Positions 34,879-44,789 of a stretch of DNA of 64,000 bases are shown here, piece after piece. A model generated the notes under the pieces. It ran no database searches. It had not been told where the DNA came from and saw nothing but the letters and a program-made list of their open reading frames with translations. The translations under genes and the position numbers were made by a program. This DNA is from Pseudo-nitzschia pungens. Taxonomy: Eukaryota; Bacillariophyta; Bacillariophyceae; Bacillariales; Bacillariaceae. The stretch is taken from contig CM074769.1 in NCBI GenBank assembly GCA_037355855.1, positions 1 to 64,000 on the forward strand, read 5' to 3'. Each line of letters opens with the position of its first letter. Positions within the stretch are counted from its first letter, which is position 1.

Positions 34879-35626
34879 TGATTTTAAAATCAAGCTGAGC
34901 GCTGACGACCATGAGCAAGGGAAGGGACCGATCGGTCAGCAAACCGACGGGACCGAAGAAACTGCCGAAAAATGGAGGCGCATAGAAGCAAACAGGGGAA
35001 AGAACATCCGGTGTCTGCAGCACTAAGGAAGACCAACCCCAGCAACAGTTGGCTCCATTACAAGGAGCAACTGCAGCAACAGAGACACCTAAGGACCTAA
35101 ACAGGACCATGGTCGACAACAGAAATAATCGAAAAACTCGAAAATACACACTGAAAAAGTGACACATAATCCAGTGAGTGGACTAATTGGACCAACACTG
35201 AGTGGACGGACAGACCAAAAAGGGTATGCCGACCAAAATCAGAACATATAAATATCCGGACAGGTATATGATAAATACCCGAACACCACTAATCCCACGG
35301 GAAACGGGAAGTGGGACCGGCCCGGTGACCGCTTAACAGAGAAGCAACGCCGGAGAACCACGGGAATCGAATCCCACAAAATAAAAACAGAAACAACTCC
35401 GGAGAACCACAGGATTCCCGGGAACTAAAGAGAGAAACAACTCCCACCACCAAGATGGATGAGAGCAAAATCAGTTACAACACGAGTTATCGCGTGGAAA
35501 CCAAATTTAGTAGCAAAAACTGCAAAATCTGGAGCAACCACTTTTGCTCATTTCCACACTGAAATTAACAGATTAGCAGATAACAGACTAAAGTAACTAA
35601 ATTAACTAAATAAAAACTGATTAACC

Positions 35627-37048
35627 ATGGCGTCTAAAGGAACCAAACAGAAACCCTTTACCTTCACTCGCGAGGACTGGCCGGAAGACGCCAATGCTGT
35701 GAAGATGAGCATAGACTCCGAGAAAGGGGGAGTGGCCTTCAGTGACTATCTGAAGGTACTCACCGGCACTGAAAGACCGGAACTCTTCATCATCTGGAAG
35801 CGCGACTTTGACCAGAAGATTGTCAACAATGAGAAACTCCAAGGAGACCAGAAACTGGATGTCCTACAGAGAATCCTCTCCCTCGAGGCACTCTCTCTTG
35901 TCCAGATGGTTTTGGGCCGGACATATTATGCTGAACCAGGACATAAGGTACACAACAACCAACTGATCCAACAAAAACTCGAGAGGATTGCCATGCGGGA
36001 ACCTAAGGAACCTCCTAAGGAACCCCCCACTGACAAATCCAAAAAGGCGGTGGAGGGCGCCAGCGCCCCAACCGCGAAGGACAACACGACTGCTACGGCG
36101 GCGTCCGAACAAGAACCGGAACCAACCGCACTTGACGGTCCGGTCCCAAAGAAAAGGGTCTCAAGTACCCTCATCCAGTACTACCAAACTCAGGAGTACA
36201 GAAAGGATATCATTGAGGAGTGTATGCACGCCCTCAAGCTCAAAATCTTTGGCAATGACATGAATGGCCAACGTTCCTACATTCTGCTCCGGAGATTCAT
36301 CCGGAACACAAAAATCGATATGAAACACGGTATTCGCTCATGGGCAAACCGTATGGCCGAACTACAGAGCTATCTACCCGATTGCCTCTGGGAGAGTGGC
36401 GCTGCAAAAGGCACTGCACCATCCAGTTACTCGGAAGAGGACATGAAGGAAATCCTAGATGCCAACATGACCCACTCACAGCGCGAGAAGCTGGAGCACA
36501 TTAGTTGGGACGTCTACAAACACCCCTTTAACACCACCATCGACAAGCTCGAAAACTTGGAAATCACCATCCGGAACGAGGATGAACTCCGCAAACGAAT
36601 CTCTGACCTCGAAAAACAAAATGGTGGAACCAAGAAGAATACCAAGGCCGCATCTGGGGGAGGAACCCACCACGGGAAATCCCCTGGCAAAAAGAAGCGC
36701 CCTGTGGACAACAGCAACAAACAGCTATGCAAGACCTGTGGCAAGGTCCATGCCGGCAAATGCTGGAAACTAACCGGCGGACCCCCCAAGAAGGGAAAGT
36801 TCGACCGGGAGACCATCAACTTGCTAAAGGAGCATTTTGTGGCAAAAGAACAAGACTCAGACACTGAGCAACACTCCAAACCCCACTGGGGAAGGAACCT
36901 ATCGAACCACGAGTACTCTTATGTACTGGCCACGGCCCAAGCTGACCATGAAGTCTCCGATGACGAGATCGACATCTCCGAACGGGAACTCAAAGAGTAC
37001 AGAAGAAAGTACCGGAAAACCTTCAAAAAGAAAGGATCCCACAACTGA
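35627..37048 (+). CDS. gag: gypsy Gag (capsid-nucleocapsid)
   Basis: 473 residues from an ATG in good context (ACCATGG). There is a central helical capsid-like part (RSYILLRRFIRNTKID, GIRSWANRMAELQSYLPDC, THSQREKLEHISWDVY). Near the C-terminus is a zinc-knuckle-like motif, CKTCGKVHAGKC (C368-x2-C-x3-H-x3-C379), one residue shorter in both later spacings than a canonical CCHC box. Basic segments GKSPGKKKR and KGKFDR flank it. The frame ends in a UGA at 37046-37048. The next codon is AUG and the pol frame continues in the same phase, so Gag-Pol could come from stop readthrough or Pol from reinitiation. Confidence 0.9.
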   Translation: MASKGTKQKPFTFTREDWPEDANAVKMSIDSEKGGVAFSDYLKVLTGTERPELFIIWKRDFDQKIVNNEKLQGDQKLDVLQRILSLEALSLVQMVLGRTYYAEPGHKVHNNQLIQQKLERIAMREPKEPPKEPPTDKSKKAVEGASAPTAKDNTTATAASEQEPEPTALDGPVPKKRVSSTLIQYYQTQEYRKDIIEECMHALKLKIFGNDMNGQRSYILLRRFIRNTKIDMKHGIRSWANRMAELQSYLPDCLWESGAAKGTAPSSYSEEDMKEILDANMTHSQREKLEHISWDVYKHPFNTTIDKLENLEITIRNEDELRKRISDLEKQNGGTKKNTKAASGGGTHHGKSPGKKKRPVDNSNKQLCKTCGKVHAGKCWKLTGGPPKKGKFDRETINLLKEHFVAKEQDSDTEQHSKPHWGRNLSNHEYSYVLATAQADHEVSDDEIDISERELKEYRRKYRKTFKKKGSHN

Positions 37049-40000
37049 ATGGCTTCTGACACCATCCACACCGGACCCCGCATCATCAACAGGTTTGCGG
37101 ACGTCTGTGTGGAGGTGTTGGACCACAAAGGAAGGGGGAGGATGCTCCGGGGCCTACTAGACTCTGGCTGCTCCAAATCCATCATATTAAGGCAATTTGT
37201 CGACCGAAGTCAACTAACGAACCGAGACCAAAGATCTGTCACCTACAACACGTACGGAGGCAAGTTCAGAACCAAGTCTGCGGCTTCAGTGGGACTAAGG
37301 CTGATAGAATTTTCAAACTCTAAGACCATCAAATGGACCTTCCAAGTGGATGAGTATCATCACCATGAGGAAGTACCCTATGACATGATTATAGGATCCG
37401 ACCTAATGGCACAACTGGGACTGGACATAAAATACAGCTCCCGAACAATAGAATGGCAGGGTGACTCCATTCCCATGAAGGGGATGGGGGAGCTCTCTGA
37501 CCCGGACAAATGTGAGGCAGTATTCTTTGCCAACACACAAAGTCCAATCCTCCAACGGGAGGAAGAGAGGCAATCCAAAATCCTGGACGCCGACTACTCC
37601 AAAGTAGATATAGATGCTATGGTCAATGACCTGGAGATTACAGACGCGTCCAAGGAAGCGCTGAAGAAAACACTGAAGAAATTCCCAACACTCTTTGGAG
37701 GAGGATTGGGCCTGCTCAAAAATATAGAACCGGTGTCCATTGAACTCCAACCAGGGGTCAAACCGGTCCGGCAGAGGTACTATTCTGTACCCCATGCCTT
37801 TGAACAAGCACTCCGAAAGGAGATCACCAGGCTCTGTGATATTGGAGTCCTGGAAAAACTCCCCCACGATGACGACTCACCGTGGGCATCCCCTACCTTC
37901 TGTCAACCCAAAAAGACAGGGGACATTCGCGTTCTAACGGACTTCCGGAAGATGAATGCAGCCATCCAAAGGAAACCATTCCCACTACCACGAATAGGGG
38001 AAACGATCCAAAGACTACAAAAGTTCAAATCAGCTACGGCACTGGACTTATCCCAAGGATACTACACCATCCCCATCTGCAAGGAGAGCCAGAAGATCTG
38101 CTCCACCATTCTGCCGTGGGGAAAGTATGCCTACAAGAGACTAGCAATGGGGATTGCGTGTGCTCCGGATATCTTCCAATCGGTCATGATGAACCTACTA
38201 GGGGACCTGGACTATGTCCTCGTCTATATCGATGACATCCTAATCATACAGAGGGAGGGAGAATCTGAACAGGATCACCTCAACAAAATCGATACAGTCC
38301 TACAGAGACTGGATGATGCGGGCTTCAGAGCCAACCTACGAAAATCCTTTTTCATGCAAAAAGAAGTGGAATATCTGGGATTTCTGTTAACAACAGAGGG
38401 CATTCAGCCCCAGCCAAAGAAACTGGAGGCGATGAAGCGCCTGGAAGCCCCCAAGAACACCAAACAACTCAAGATGTTCCTTGGAATGGTCAACTTTTAC
38501 AGGGACATGTGGAAGCGCCGCTCCCACATCCTAGCCCCTCTGAACAAACTAGCAGGGAAAAAGGGCAAAATGAATTGGTATTGGGGCCCAGCAGAGCAGA
38601 AAGCTTTCATGGAGGCGAAAAGGATGCTCGCAGATGAAGCAAAGCTTGCATTCCCAGACTTTACGAAACCATTTCATCTCTATTCAGACGCCAGCGACAG
38701 GCAACTGGGAGCAACGGTATGCCAAGATGGCAAGCCCCTTGGTTTCTACACCCGGAAGCTGAACTCTGCGCAGCTCAACTACACGGTTGGAGAGAAAGAA
38801 CTCCTGGGCATAGTAGAAGGGCTAAAAGCGTTTGAAGGAATCCTACGAGGACAAGATGTGATTATTCACACAGACCACCTAAACCTACTGTATCAGCAGA
38901 TGCCGACGCAGAGAATGGTCCGGTGGAGACTCCTTATGGAGGAGTTCCATCCAGTAGTCAAGCATGTTGCGGGCAAAGACAATGATGCAGCAGATGCACT
39001 ATCCCGACTGGATATTACTGATGATCCAGCGGACACAGTGGAATGGCTACCACCGAATAAGCCCCTTACCTACGCGGATGAGGAAGAGCATCTCCGGCAA
39101 CTCCTATTCCCACTTGGAGAAGAAGCTCCGGAAGAATTCCAGGGCAATAGTGCATTCCCACTTGCCCCGGACATGATTCAGTTCTACCAGCAAAAGGACA
39201 CAGGAATCATGAGTGCTCTGGAAAAAGACAACCGACTGACTACCAAAATGGTGGAAGGTTACAGTCTAATCCATAAAGAAGGAAAGATTCTGATCCCGGA
39301 CAAACTCAAGGATAGAGTTATGGAATGGTACCACAGCATGTTGGTCCATCCCGGAGAAAAGAGAATGGAACAGAGCATACGCTCAGTGTTCACCTGGAGA
39401 GGCCTGAGGAAGGACGTCCAGGACCTCTGTAAACACTGCCACACCTGTCAGATGTTCAAAAAGAGTGGCCGGAAGAAGTATGGACTACTACCGGAAAAAG
39501 CAGCTGAGGTCACCAAATGGCAGAGGGTCAATGTGGACCTCTGGGGACCTGCAACTGTCCACAACAAAAATGGTAAAGACTACCAAATCCATGTCCTCAC
39601 CATGGTGGACCCAGTGACCGGATGGTTTGAACTGGCTCACCTGAAGGACTCCCCAAATGCAGCAGAAACTCAACGATTGTTGGACAGTACCTGGCTAGCA
39701 AGATATCCGCGCCCAAAGGAAATTGGCTTTGACGGCGGGAGTGAGTTCAAGGCAGAATTCCAAGAGCTCTGTGAGAACATGGGGATGAAAAGGAAGCCCA
39801 GTGGGGCTTGGAATCCACAATCCAACTCGGTGTTGGAAAGGATTCATCAGGTATTAAAGGACTGTCTGTTGTCCTTCAACCTGGAAAATAGGGACCTCCA
39901 CGAGAAGGACCCTTTTGAGGAATTCACCACCAAGGCAGCATACGCTATCAGAAGTGCCATCCACACAACCCTGGGGTACTCCCCGGCACAGTTGGTGTTT

Positions 40001-40324
40001 GGAAGAGACATGTTCATGCCCGTGAATTTCCCAATGGATTGGGAAGCAATCCAAGCAAGGAAGCAGAAAAGCATCCACAAGAGCAACGTCAGGGAGAACC
40101 AAAAGAGGATCCCCCATGTCTACAGGGAAGGAGACTATGTCACCCTGGAAAGGAAGGGCATTATTCCTAAACTATCCTTCCCACGGCAAGGACCTTACAA
40201 GGTGCTCAAGGCCCATGATAATGGAACTGTAACTATTGAAACTGCTCCTTTTGTAACTGACCGGGTTAACATCAGGAGAGTCCATCCCTATTATTGCAGG
40301 GATAGCCCTGAACCAGAGAAGTAA
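37049..40324 (+). CDS. pol: gypsy Pol: protease, reverse transcriptase, RNase H, integrase
   Basis: 1091 residues, uninterrupted. Domains in order: aspartic protease with LLDSGCSKS (DSG at 38-40) and YDMIIGSDLMAQLGLDI; reverse transcriptase from about 230 with VLTDFRKMN, TALDLSQGYYTIP, LAMGIACAP and the catalytic YIDD (393-396); RNase H with LYSDASDRQLGA (Asp 547), ELLGIVEGLKAFE and HTDHLNLL; integrase with an HHCC zinc finger (HPGEKRMEQS..CKHCHTC) and a D,D,E triad (Asp 830 in VDLWGP, Asp 895 in FDGGSEF, Glu 930 in VLERIHQ, the last two 35 apart). The C-terminus has a GPY-type module (RQGPYKVLKAHDNGTVTI). No chromodomain is visible. The protease-RT-RH-IN order defines the Ty3/gypsy group. 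Confidence 0.96.
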   Translation: MASDTIHTGPRIINRFADVCVEVLDHKGRGRMLRGLLDSGCSKSIILRQFVDRSQLTNRDQRSVTYNTYGGKFRTKSAASVGLRLIEFSNSKTIKWTFQVDEYHHHEEVPYDMIIGSDLMAQLGLDIKYSSRTIEWQGDSIPMKGMGELSDPDKCEAVFFANTQSPILQREEERQSKILDADYSKVDIDAMVNDLEITDASKEALKKTLKKFPTLFGGGLGLLKNIEPVSIELQPGVKPVRQRYYSVPHAFEQALRKEITRLCDIGVLEKLPHDDDSPWASPTFCQPKKTGDIRVLTDFRKMNAAIQRKPFPLPRIGETIQRLQKFKSATALDLSQGYYTIPICKESQKICSTILPWGKYAYKRLAMGIACAPDIFQSVMMNLLGDLDYVLVYIDDILIIQREGESEQDHLNKIDTVLQRLDDAGFRANLRKSFFMQKEVEYLGFLLTTEGIQPQPKKLEAMKRLEAPKNTKQLKMFLGMVNFYRDMWKRRSHILAPLNKLAGKKGKMNWYWGPAEQKAFMEAKRMLADEAKLAFPDFTKPFHLYSDASDRQLGATVCQDGKPLGFYTRKLNSAQLNYTVGEKELLGIVEGLKAFEGILRGQDVIIHTDHLNLLYQQMPTQRMVRWRLLMEEFHPVVKHVAGKDNDAADALSRLDITDDPADTVEWLPPNKPLTYADEEEHLRQLLFPLGEEAPEEFQGNSAFPLAPDMIQFYQQKDTGIMSALEKDNRLTTKMVEGYSLIHKEGKILIPDKLKDRVMEWYHSMLVHPGEKRMEQSIRSVFTWRGLRKDVQDLCKHCHTCQMFKKSGRKKYGLLPEKAAEVTKWQRVNVDLWGPATVHNKNGKDYQIHVLTMVDPVTGWFELAHLKDSPNAAETQRLLDSTWLARYPRPKEIGFDGGSEFKAEFQELCENMGMKRKPSGAWNPQSNSVLERIHQVLKDCLLSFNLENRDLHEKDPFEEFTTKAAYAIRSAIHTTLGYSPAQLVFGRDMFMPVNFPMDWEAIQARKQKSIHKSNVRENQKRIPHVYREGDYVTLERKGIIPKLSFPRQGPYKVLKAHDNGTVTIETAPFVTDRVNIRRVHPYYCRDSPEPEK

Positions 40325-40348
40325 TTGTTACAGTACCATGGAGGAGCA

Positions 40349-40540
40349 TGCCGTGCACCAGAAGACAGTCACGAGTCTACTCGGGACTGGATTAAGGATA
40401 AGGATAAAAACAATCGGCGAGTCGACAGAATCGCTGACTCGGAAGGCTCTTAGAACTGTAGCAGATAGACTAACCGATAGAGCTCACAATTTGCATATCA
40501 CTACTATCGTAAACACTACTAGTAGACCCGGGGTATGGCA
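40349..40540 (+). repeat. 3' LTR of the gypsy element
   Basis: 192 bp, reading the same as 34687-34878. It is followed by the target duplication GGCGC and then the resumed copia-element sequence. Confidence 0.92.
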
Positions 40541-40660
40541 GGCGCAACCTATGCGCTATTGCCCATACTTGCTTTCATTTATTTCCGTCTGTGTCACAGC
40601 TCCAACATGTCCATGACAACGAAGAAAGATTCTCTTGCTTCCCTGATCATAGATGGGGCG

Positions 40661-41085
40661 TATTAAATTGTAACCGTGACACGATCCACTCCATATGCGC
40701 ACCATGCGCAAAATAGTTTTCTACAGGGTTTCCAGTACTACTTATAAACAAGCAGCAAACACAACAAGACAGCAACATCGATTCCCCGACAAGATTGCTG
40801 TCATCGCTTCTTTAGTTTAACTCTGATTTGAATACCTTGATACCTACATCCTGCTCCCTGAGCAACTCCCTGTAGAACTACAAATCTAGGATCTAACTGG
40901 CTGTGCCAAGTGGTAGTTAGAATTGATCCGGCCAACTGTCTTCCCCTTTGGTCGTAGTGGTGAATCCGAGACTATCGATAGAACAGACCGGCACCTCAAC
41001 CGGTTTGATTGCTCGTCCTGCTGTATATCTCCAAGCTTGCCTTAGGACCTATCAGCCTAAAACCAGTTTCAGCTACATTTTAACA
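40661..41085 (+). repeat. 3' LTR of the copia-like element
   Basis: 425 bp, reading the same as 31204-31628, and followed by the target duplication ATGAA at 41086-41090. Confidence 0.9.
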
Positions 41086-41090
41086 ATGAA

Positions 41091-42098
41091 TCACGTTTAC
41101 CATAATGAATCACGTCGAGTGACAGCATCTTTGCTTTTTGGAATATCTCCTTGCATACACCACCTCTGTTCAAAGTAAAGACATCGTCTGTTAGCTAACA
41201 CTCTACTCTACAATGCTCTATATTCACTTTTAAACAACATTGCTTATTCTTCCCTTAGTAAGCTCTCGAATACAGAAATTGGGCCGAAAATTATGTGTTT
41301 TCGAGTGACAGCATCGAGCCGGCATAGTTTTTCGGCTTGCGCGCATAGCAAAAAACAGAACTCATTTTTTTCGTTTCGTTTCGAATTCAGTTTTTTTTCG
41401 TTCAACATGCTGTCACTCGGCGTGTAGAAAATGTAGATGCTGTCACTCGATCGTATGGTCCCGTGTAGAAAATGTACCAGTGTCTACATTTACCATGATG
41501 GATCAATTTTTGGCCATTTTTTGAAAAAACCACTAACTACAGGGGGCCAAAGCTATGGATGTAAGTCACTGATTTCAACAGGAGTTGTTGCAAACAGTCG
41601 GTTTATAGTGTTTACGAATAGGTTGTAACTTTCGTTGAGGAGGTTTCCGTTACTGGGAGGAGGTATTTGGTCAGATAGTGAGGCAACAATCTGTCACTCC
41701 GACGTGATTCATTTTAGTTTTTCACGGGTACCCCGCAGCCCGCAACATAATTACCGGTACCTGGTAATTAACCCTTACTTCGTACAATACAACATAAGCT
41801 ACAACATATGAAGTAAGGTACAACAAACTTCGTACGAGGACAACTCCAAAAGGTTAAGATTACTCGTACCGTACAACGTAAGGTTTACTGCACAACGAGA
41901 TACACCAACATTATTGAACAAACGACAACAACAAACAATCAGCAATCTCAACAAACAAAACCTTTCCGCTTTCCTCCAACAACCCAACAAGTAATCCCGG
42001 TAACAGTAACAGTGTGTACCCTCACTGCATTGCACCTGCAACTCTAGAGATATTTCATTTCTCCTACCGTACACAAACAGAAGTATCAGGATTCCAGG
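41091..42098. repeat. spacer with CGAGTGACAGCATC words in both orientations
   Basis: CGAGTGACAGCATC occurs at 41116-41129 and 41302-41315. Its inverse occurs at about 41407-41419 and 41436-41449. GTGTAGAAAATGTA occurs twice (41422 and 41463). The same CGAGTGACAGCAT word overlaps the stop codon of the hydrolase gene at about 11625. The remainder to 42098 is AT-rich with TAAGGT words. No gene seen. Confidence 0.5.
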
Positions 42099-42800
42099 AT
42101 GCCAAGGAGGTAAGAGAAGTAGGCGCCGGAAATCGTCGGCAAGTATCTCTCGAGTTCCGACACGATTCTTTGTTCCTCCATCCTCGGATTCGTATTGACA
42201 TTGACATTGACATTGACATTGACCGTTTGTCCCGATTCCCATCCTTTTGCACTCCCATACAGATTCGCGCTGTCGGTCGATCTGAACCTGAAAGAACACC
42301 ACGAGGGCTACATTGCCCTCTCCCGGTGCCCCCCCTGTTTTGGCCAGCCGAGTGGCACGAGCCATTCATCGTCATCATCGTCGTCTCCGGGTGGAAATGC
42401 TGCAGTTCCCACCAAGAACCACGCGGCAGCCCTTGCCGCCAAGCGCAAGCAAAAGGCCATGGCCATTGCCATGAAACCCGGCTCTCAGGTGGCCATGAAT
42501 GCCTTTATGATGTACATGTCGGGATCCAACCTCAACATTTTTTCCATCAACACGGTCAGCACGGCCATACTGACTCCCCTCACCAGCATATTCTTGCTGG
42601 AGCGGACCTTTGGCAGCCTGGAGGTCGACACGTCCACGGCCAAGGCGATCTACGTGGCCATTAATCTGGTGTGGCTGGGAATGGGGCTGTACAAAATGTC
42701 CGCGATGCGTCTGTTGCCGACGACGTCGGCCGATTTCGCGGACTCGATCGTCTGGAAGGACATGATGGAGACCTCCAGCATTCCCTCAGTCGTTGCCTGA
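42099..42800 (+). CDS. EMC4: ER membrane protein complex subunit 4 (EMC4)
   Basis: Exons 42099..42109 (11 bases) and 42263..42800 give 182 residues. EMC4 is a subunit of the ER membrane complex, which inserts and stabilises multi-span and tail-anchored membrane proteins. The start MPRRFALSVDLN parallels the RRFKWAIEL start of animal EMC4. The core MKPGSQVAMNAFMMYMSGSNLNIFSI, a first membrane segment, ILTPLTSIFLLERTFGSLE, then IYVAINLVWLGMGLYKMSAMRLLPTTSADF closely follows the family pattern (PMNLFIMYMAG...MGLLPTHASDW). Donor GTAAGA (42110) and acceptor ATACAG (42262) join AG|A to give Arg4. Without this tiny exon there is no good start, so it is well supported by phase and homology. Intron 1 has a GACATT run. 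Confidence 0.87.
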
Positions 42801-43909
42801 ACAAACTCGCAGCGAAACGAAAACGAAGACTGGACTGGACTCGAGTGCACTCGAATGCACTCCGAGAGGTTCCGGACACGGAATTTTCGCAACGCCTCAA
42901 AGCGGATCCCTTCCGTTTTTCGTGATACCGCGGATTGATTCCCATTCGGTTCGGACCAGCACGGCGGTCGGAGAGGAAATGCGATTGCGAGAGAAAGGAA
43001 GAGTGATACTATTAAAAGTTTTAAATGTGGGATTTAAATGCTTTACATGGTCCTGGACGCGGACGCGGACGTGTGCTTGTACACATACTCGTACTCGTAC
43101 CACTCTACGGATGCTGCGGGGGTGAGTCAGTCGTATCAAGAAAGGATCGCTGTGTCGCTGTGGCAATTGGCCCTCAAAACTGTTGGCGCTGGTAGGGGTC
43201 GTGACGATGCGGAGTACCGACTCTATGATACTGGTAGAGAGAAATTACAGTGATCGTTCTCGCAACTTGTTCGGCTTTGCCGTCCCCGCAATTTCCAAAT
43301 GTGTGTAACCGATGGAAAAAAGGGTGCTGGAGCATTCCGACATTCGTGCCGAGGCATACCAGCCATGGTCATTTTCTGTTGTTGCTGTTTCCGAGGGACG
43401 GAGCAACGACACGCATTGCGTTTGTGTCTGTGTATACACCAGTAGTACTAGTACTACCACGTTTGTTGATCGATTACACCAGCAGCAGGTCGCCGGGAGG
43501 AACCGGTGGTGCTGCATCATTGCAGTTCTTGTTGTGTGTTCGCGTGGTTCAACCGTGACTGGATTGCTGTCACCAAGCAAAGGGCACCAACGGCAACAAG
43601 AAAGGCGGGAAAACCCCTCGGTCGTCAAAAAAAAATCCTAACGGAGATGTGCTGACTACTACTACGTGTAGTAGCTATCACCAAAAAACGATTTTTTGGG
43701 GAGGGGCTGCTGCTAGTAGTACTAGTACAACTACTAGTAGTGATATAACTACTAAGAGCAGAAGGACTTCAGTTCCGAAAACAATGAAAAGAAATGGAAA
43801 TCTAGAAGCAGACATGCTTTGCACCCTAGTCCCGCCAGGTAGCCGGGCAATCCTGCACCGCATCGCACAACTCAGCTCCATCCGGACGGCATATGGACTG
43901 TGAAACAAA
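42801..43909. other. intergenic between EMC4 and tetraspan gene
   Basis: No supported gene. Contains GTACTC repeats (43085-43100) and a CTAGTAGTAC cluster (43440-43460, 43708-43755). The 3' ends of the neighbouring genes face each other here. Confidence 0.35.
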
Positions 43910-44789
43910 TCAAACAGCATGATCCGTCTTTTGCGTGGCTTCCGGGGGAAGGTACGACGGATCGGACGCCAGCACCGCGTGGGCCACCGCCGGAAGCTCC
44001 ACATCGGCAGTTATAGCGGTAGTGATAGCGGTGGCGGTGGGGGCGGCAACGGCGACGGCCACGACGGTTGGGGGGGCTGGTTCGCGATTTTGGCTACCGC
44101 TCAGTGTCTCCTCCCACTTGGCGTGGCGTCCGCTAACAACGAAATAGAGTAGGCACCCGGAAACGATCAGCCACAGCGCCGCATCGGCAAAGGCAAACAT
44201 CGCCCAGCCGGTTTCGTTGCAATTGTCTTTTTCAACGTAGTAATCGTCGTCGTACTCATAGGTCCACCAGAAAAAGACAAGGCAGTCATAAAGATCCCTC
44301 CAGCGTACCAGGAAATAGATCCCCGCAAACAGGCACGACGCTGCAGCGAGCCCGGATACGGTAACCGAAACCATCATTCCAGCTCGGCTTTGGCGGTAGC
44401 ACCAGATGGCCTGCAGCAGAATCATTGCTATGATGCTGATGATGAATGTAACCCACCAATGATAAGAAATGATCAGAGCAAAGATGGAAATAATTTGTGC
44501 GGTTATCGTGAGACAGTCGTTGTAGGGTCTAGGAGAGAGAGAGAGAGAGAAGAAGAAGAAGATGCCGTTGTGAGATTGAGTGCAATCTGTACTGGAAGTA
44601 CAAAAGCCACAGCCACAGCCACAGCCACAGCCACAACCACAGCCAAAACCACTGCCAAAACCACAACCAAAGCAGATGCGAAACTCACAAACACACACAA
44701 CGTGCTCCCTTGGGTGTTGGACCGCAACATGTCTGTACACCAACGTCCTCGTCGGCGTCGTCCGTTCTGTTACAGCAGCAACCACTCAT
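43910..44789 (-). CDS. tetraspan membrane protein of unknown function
   Basis: Exons 44789..44689 and 44528..43910 give 239 residues. I do not recognise a named family, though the NDCLTITAQIISIFALIIS...WWVTFIISIIAMILLQAIWC layout recalls tetraspan proteins I have seen in diatom genomes. Exon 1 encodes a Cys-rich cytosolic start (MSGCCCNRTDD, QTCCGPTPKGARCVC). Exon 2 gives four hydrophobic segments: LTITAQIISIFALIIS, WVTFIISIIAMILLQAIW, VSVTVSGLAAASCLFAGIYF and AMFAFADAALWLIVSGCLLYF. An acidic Tyr/Asp loop with two Cys (DCLVFFWWTYEYDDDYY...CNETGW) lies between segments 3 and 4. Donor GTGAGT (44688) and acceptor CCTAG join TT|A to give Leu34. The intron holds GGTTGTGGCT and CT runs. The C-terminus is Ala/Val-rich and probably disordered. 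Confidence 0.7.

Larger units (their letters stand above)
34687..40540 (+). mobile_element. complete Ty3/gypsy-like LTR retrotransposon nested in the copia element
   Basis: 5854 bp between 192-bp LTRs (34687-34878 and 40349-40540), which start TGCCGTGCACC and end GGGTATGGCA. The 5-bp target duplication is GGCGC (34682-34686 and 40541-40545). It encodes intact gag (35627-37048) and pol (37049-40324) frames. A purine-rich tract, CATGGAGGAGCA, ends just before the 3' LTR. All enzymatic motifs are present, so it may be autonomous. A related copy lies at 61931-64000 on the minus strand. Confidence 0.95.
31204..41085 (+). mobile_element. non-autonomous Ty1/copia-like LTR retrotransposon (gag only), split by a nested gypsy element
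   Basis: The element runs between two 425-bp direct LTRs (31204-31628 and 40661-41085) that I read as identical, flanked by the 5-bp repeat ATGAA. Its own internal sequence is 31629-34686 plus 40546-40660, about 3.1 kb. It contains one long gag frame and no protease, integrase, reverse transcriptase or RNase H, so mobilisation would need enzymes in trans. The LTR starts TATTAAATTG rather than TG and ends in AACA. Just before the right LTR is a purine tract, GATGGGGCG. The rest of the span (34687-40540) is a separate gypsy-type insertion. Identical LTRs imply recent insertion of the host element, and the gypsy insertion is more recent still. Confidence 0.88.
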
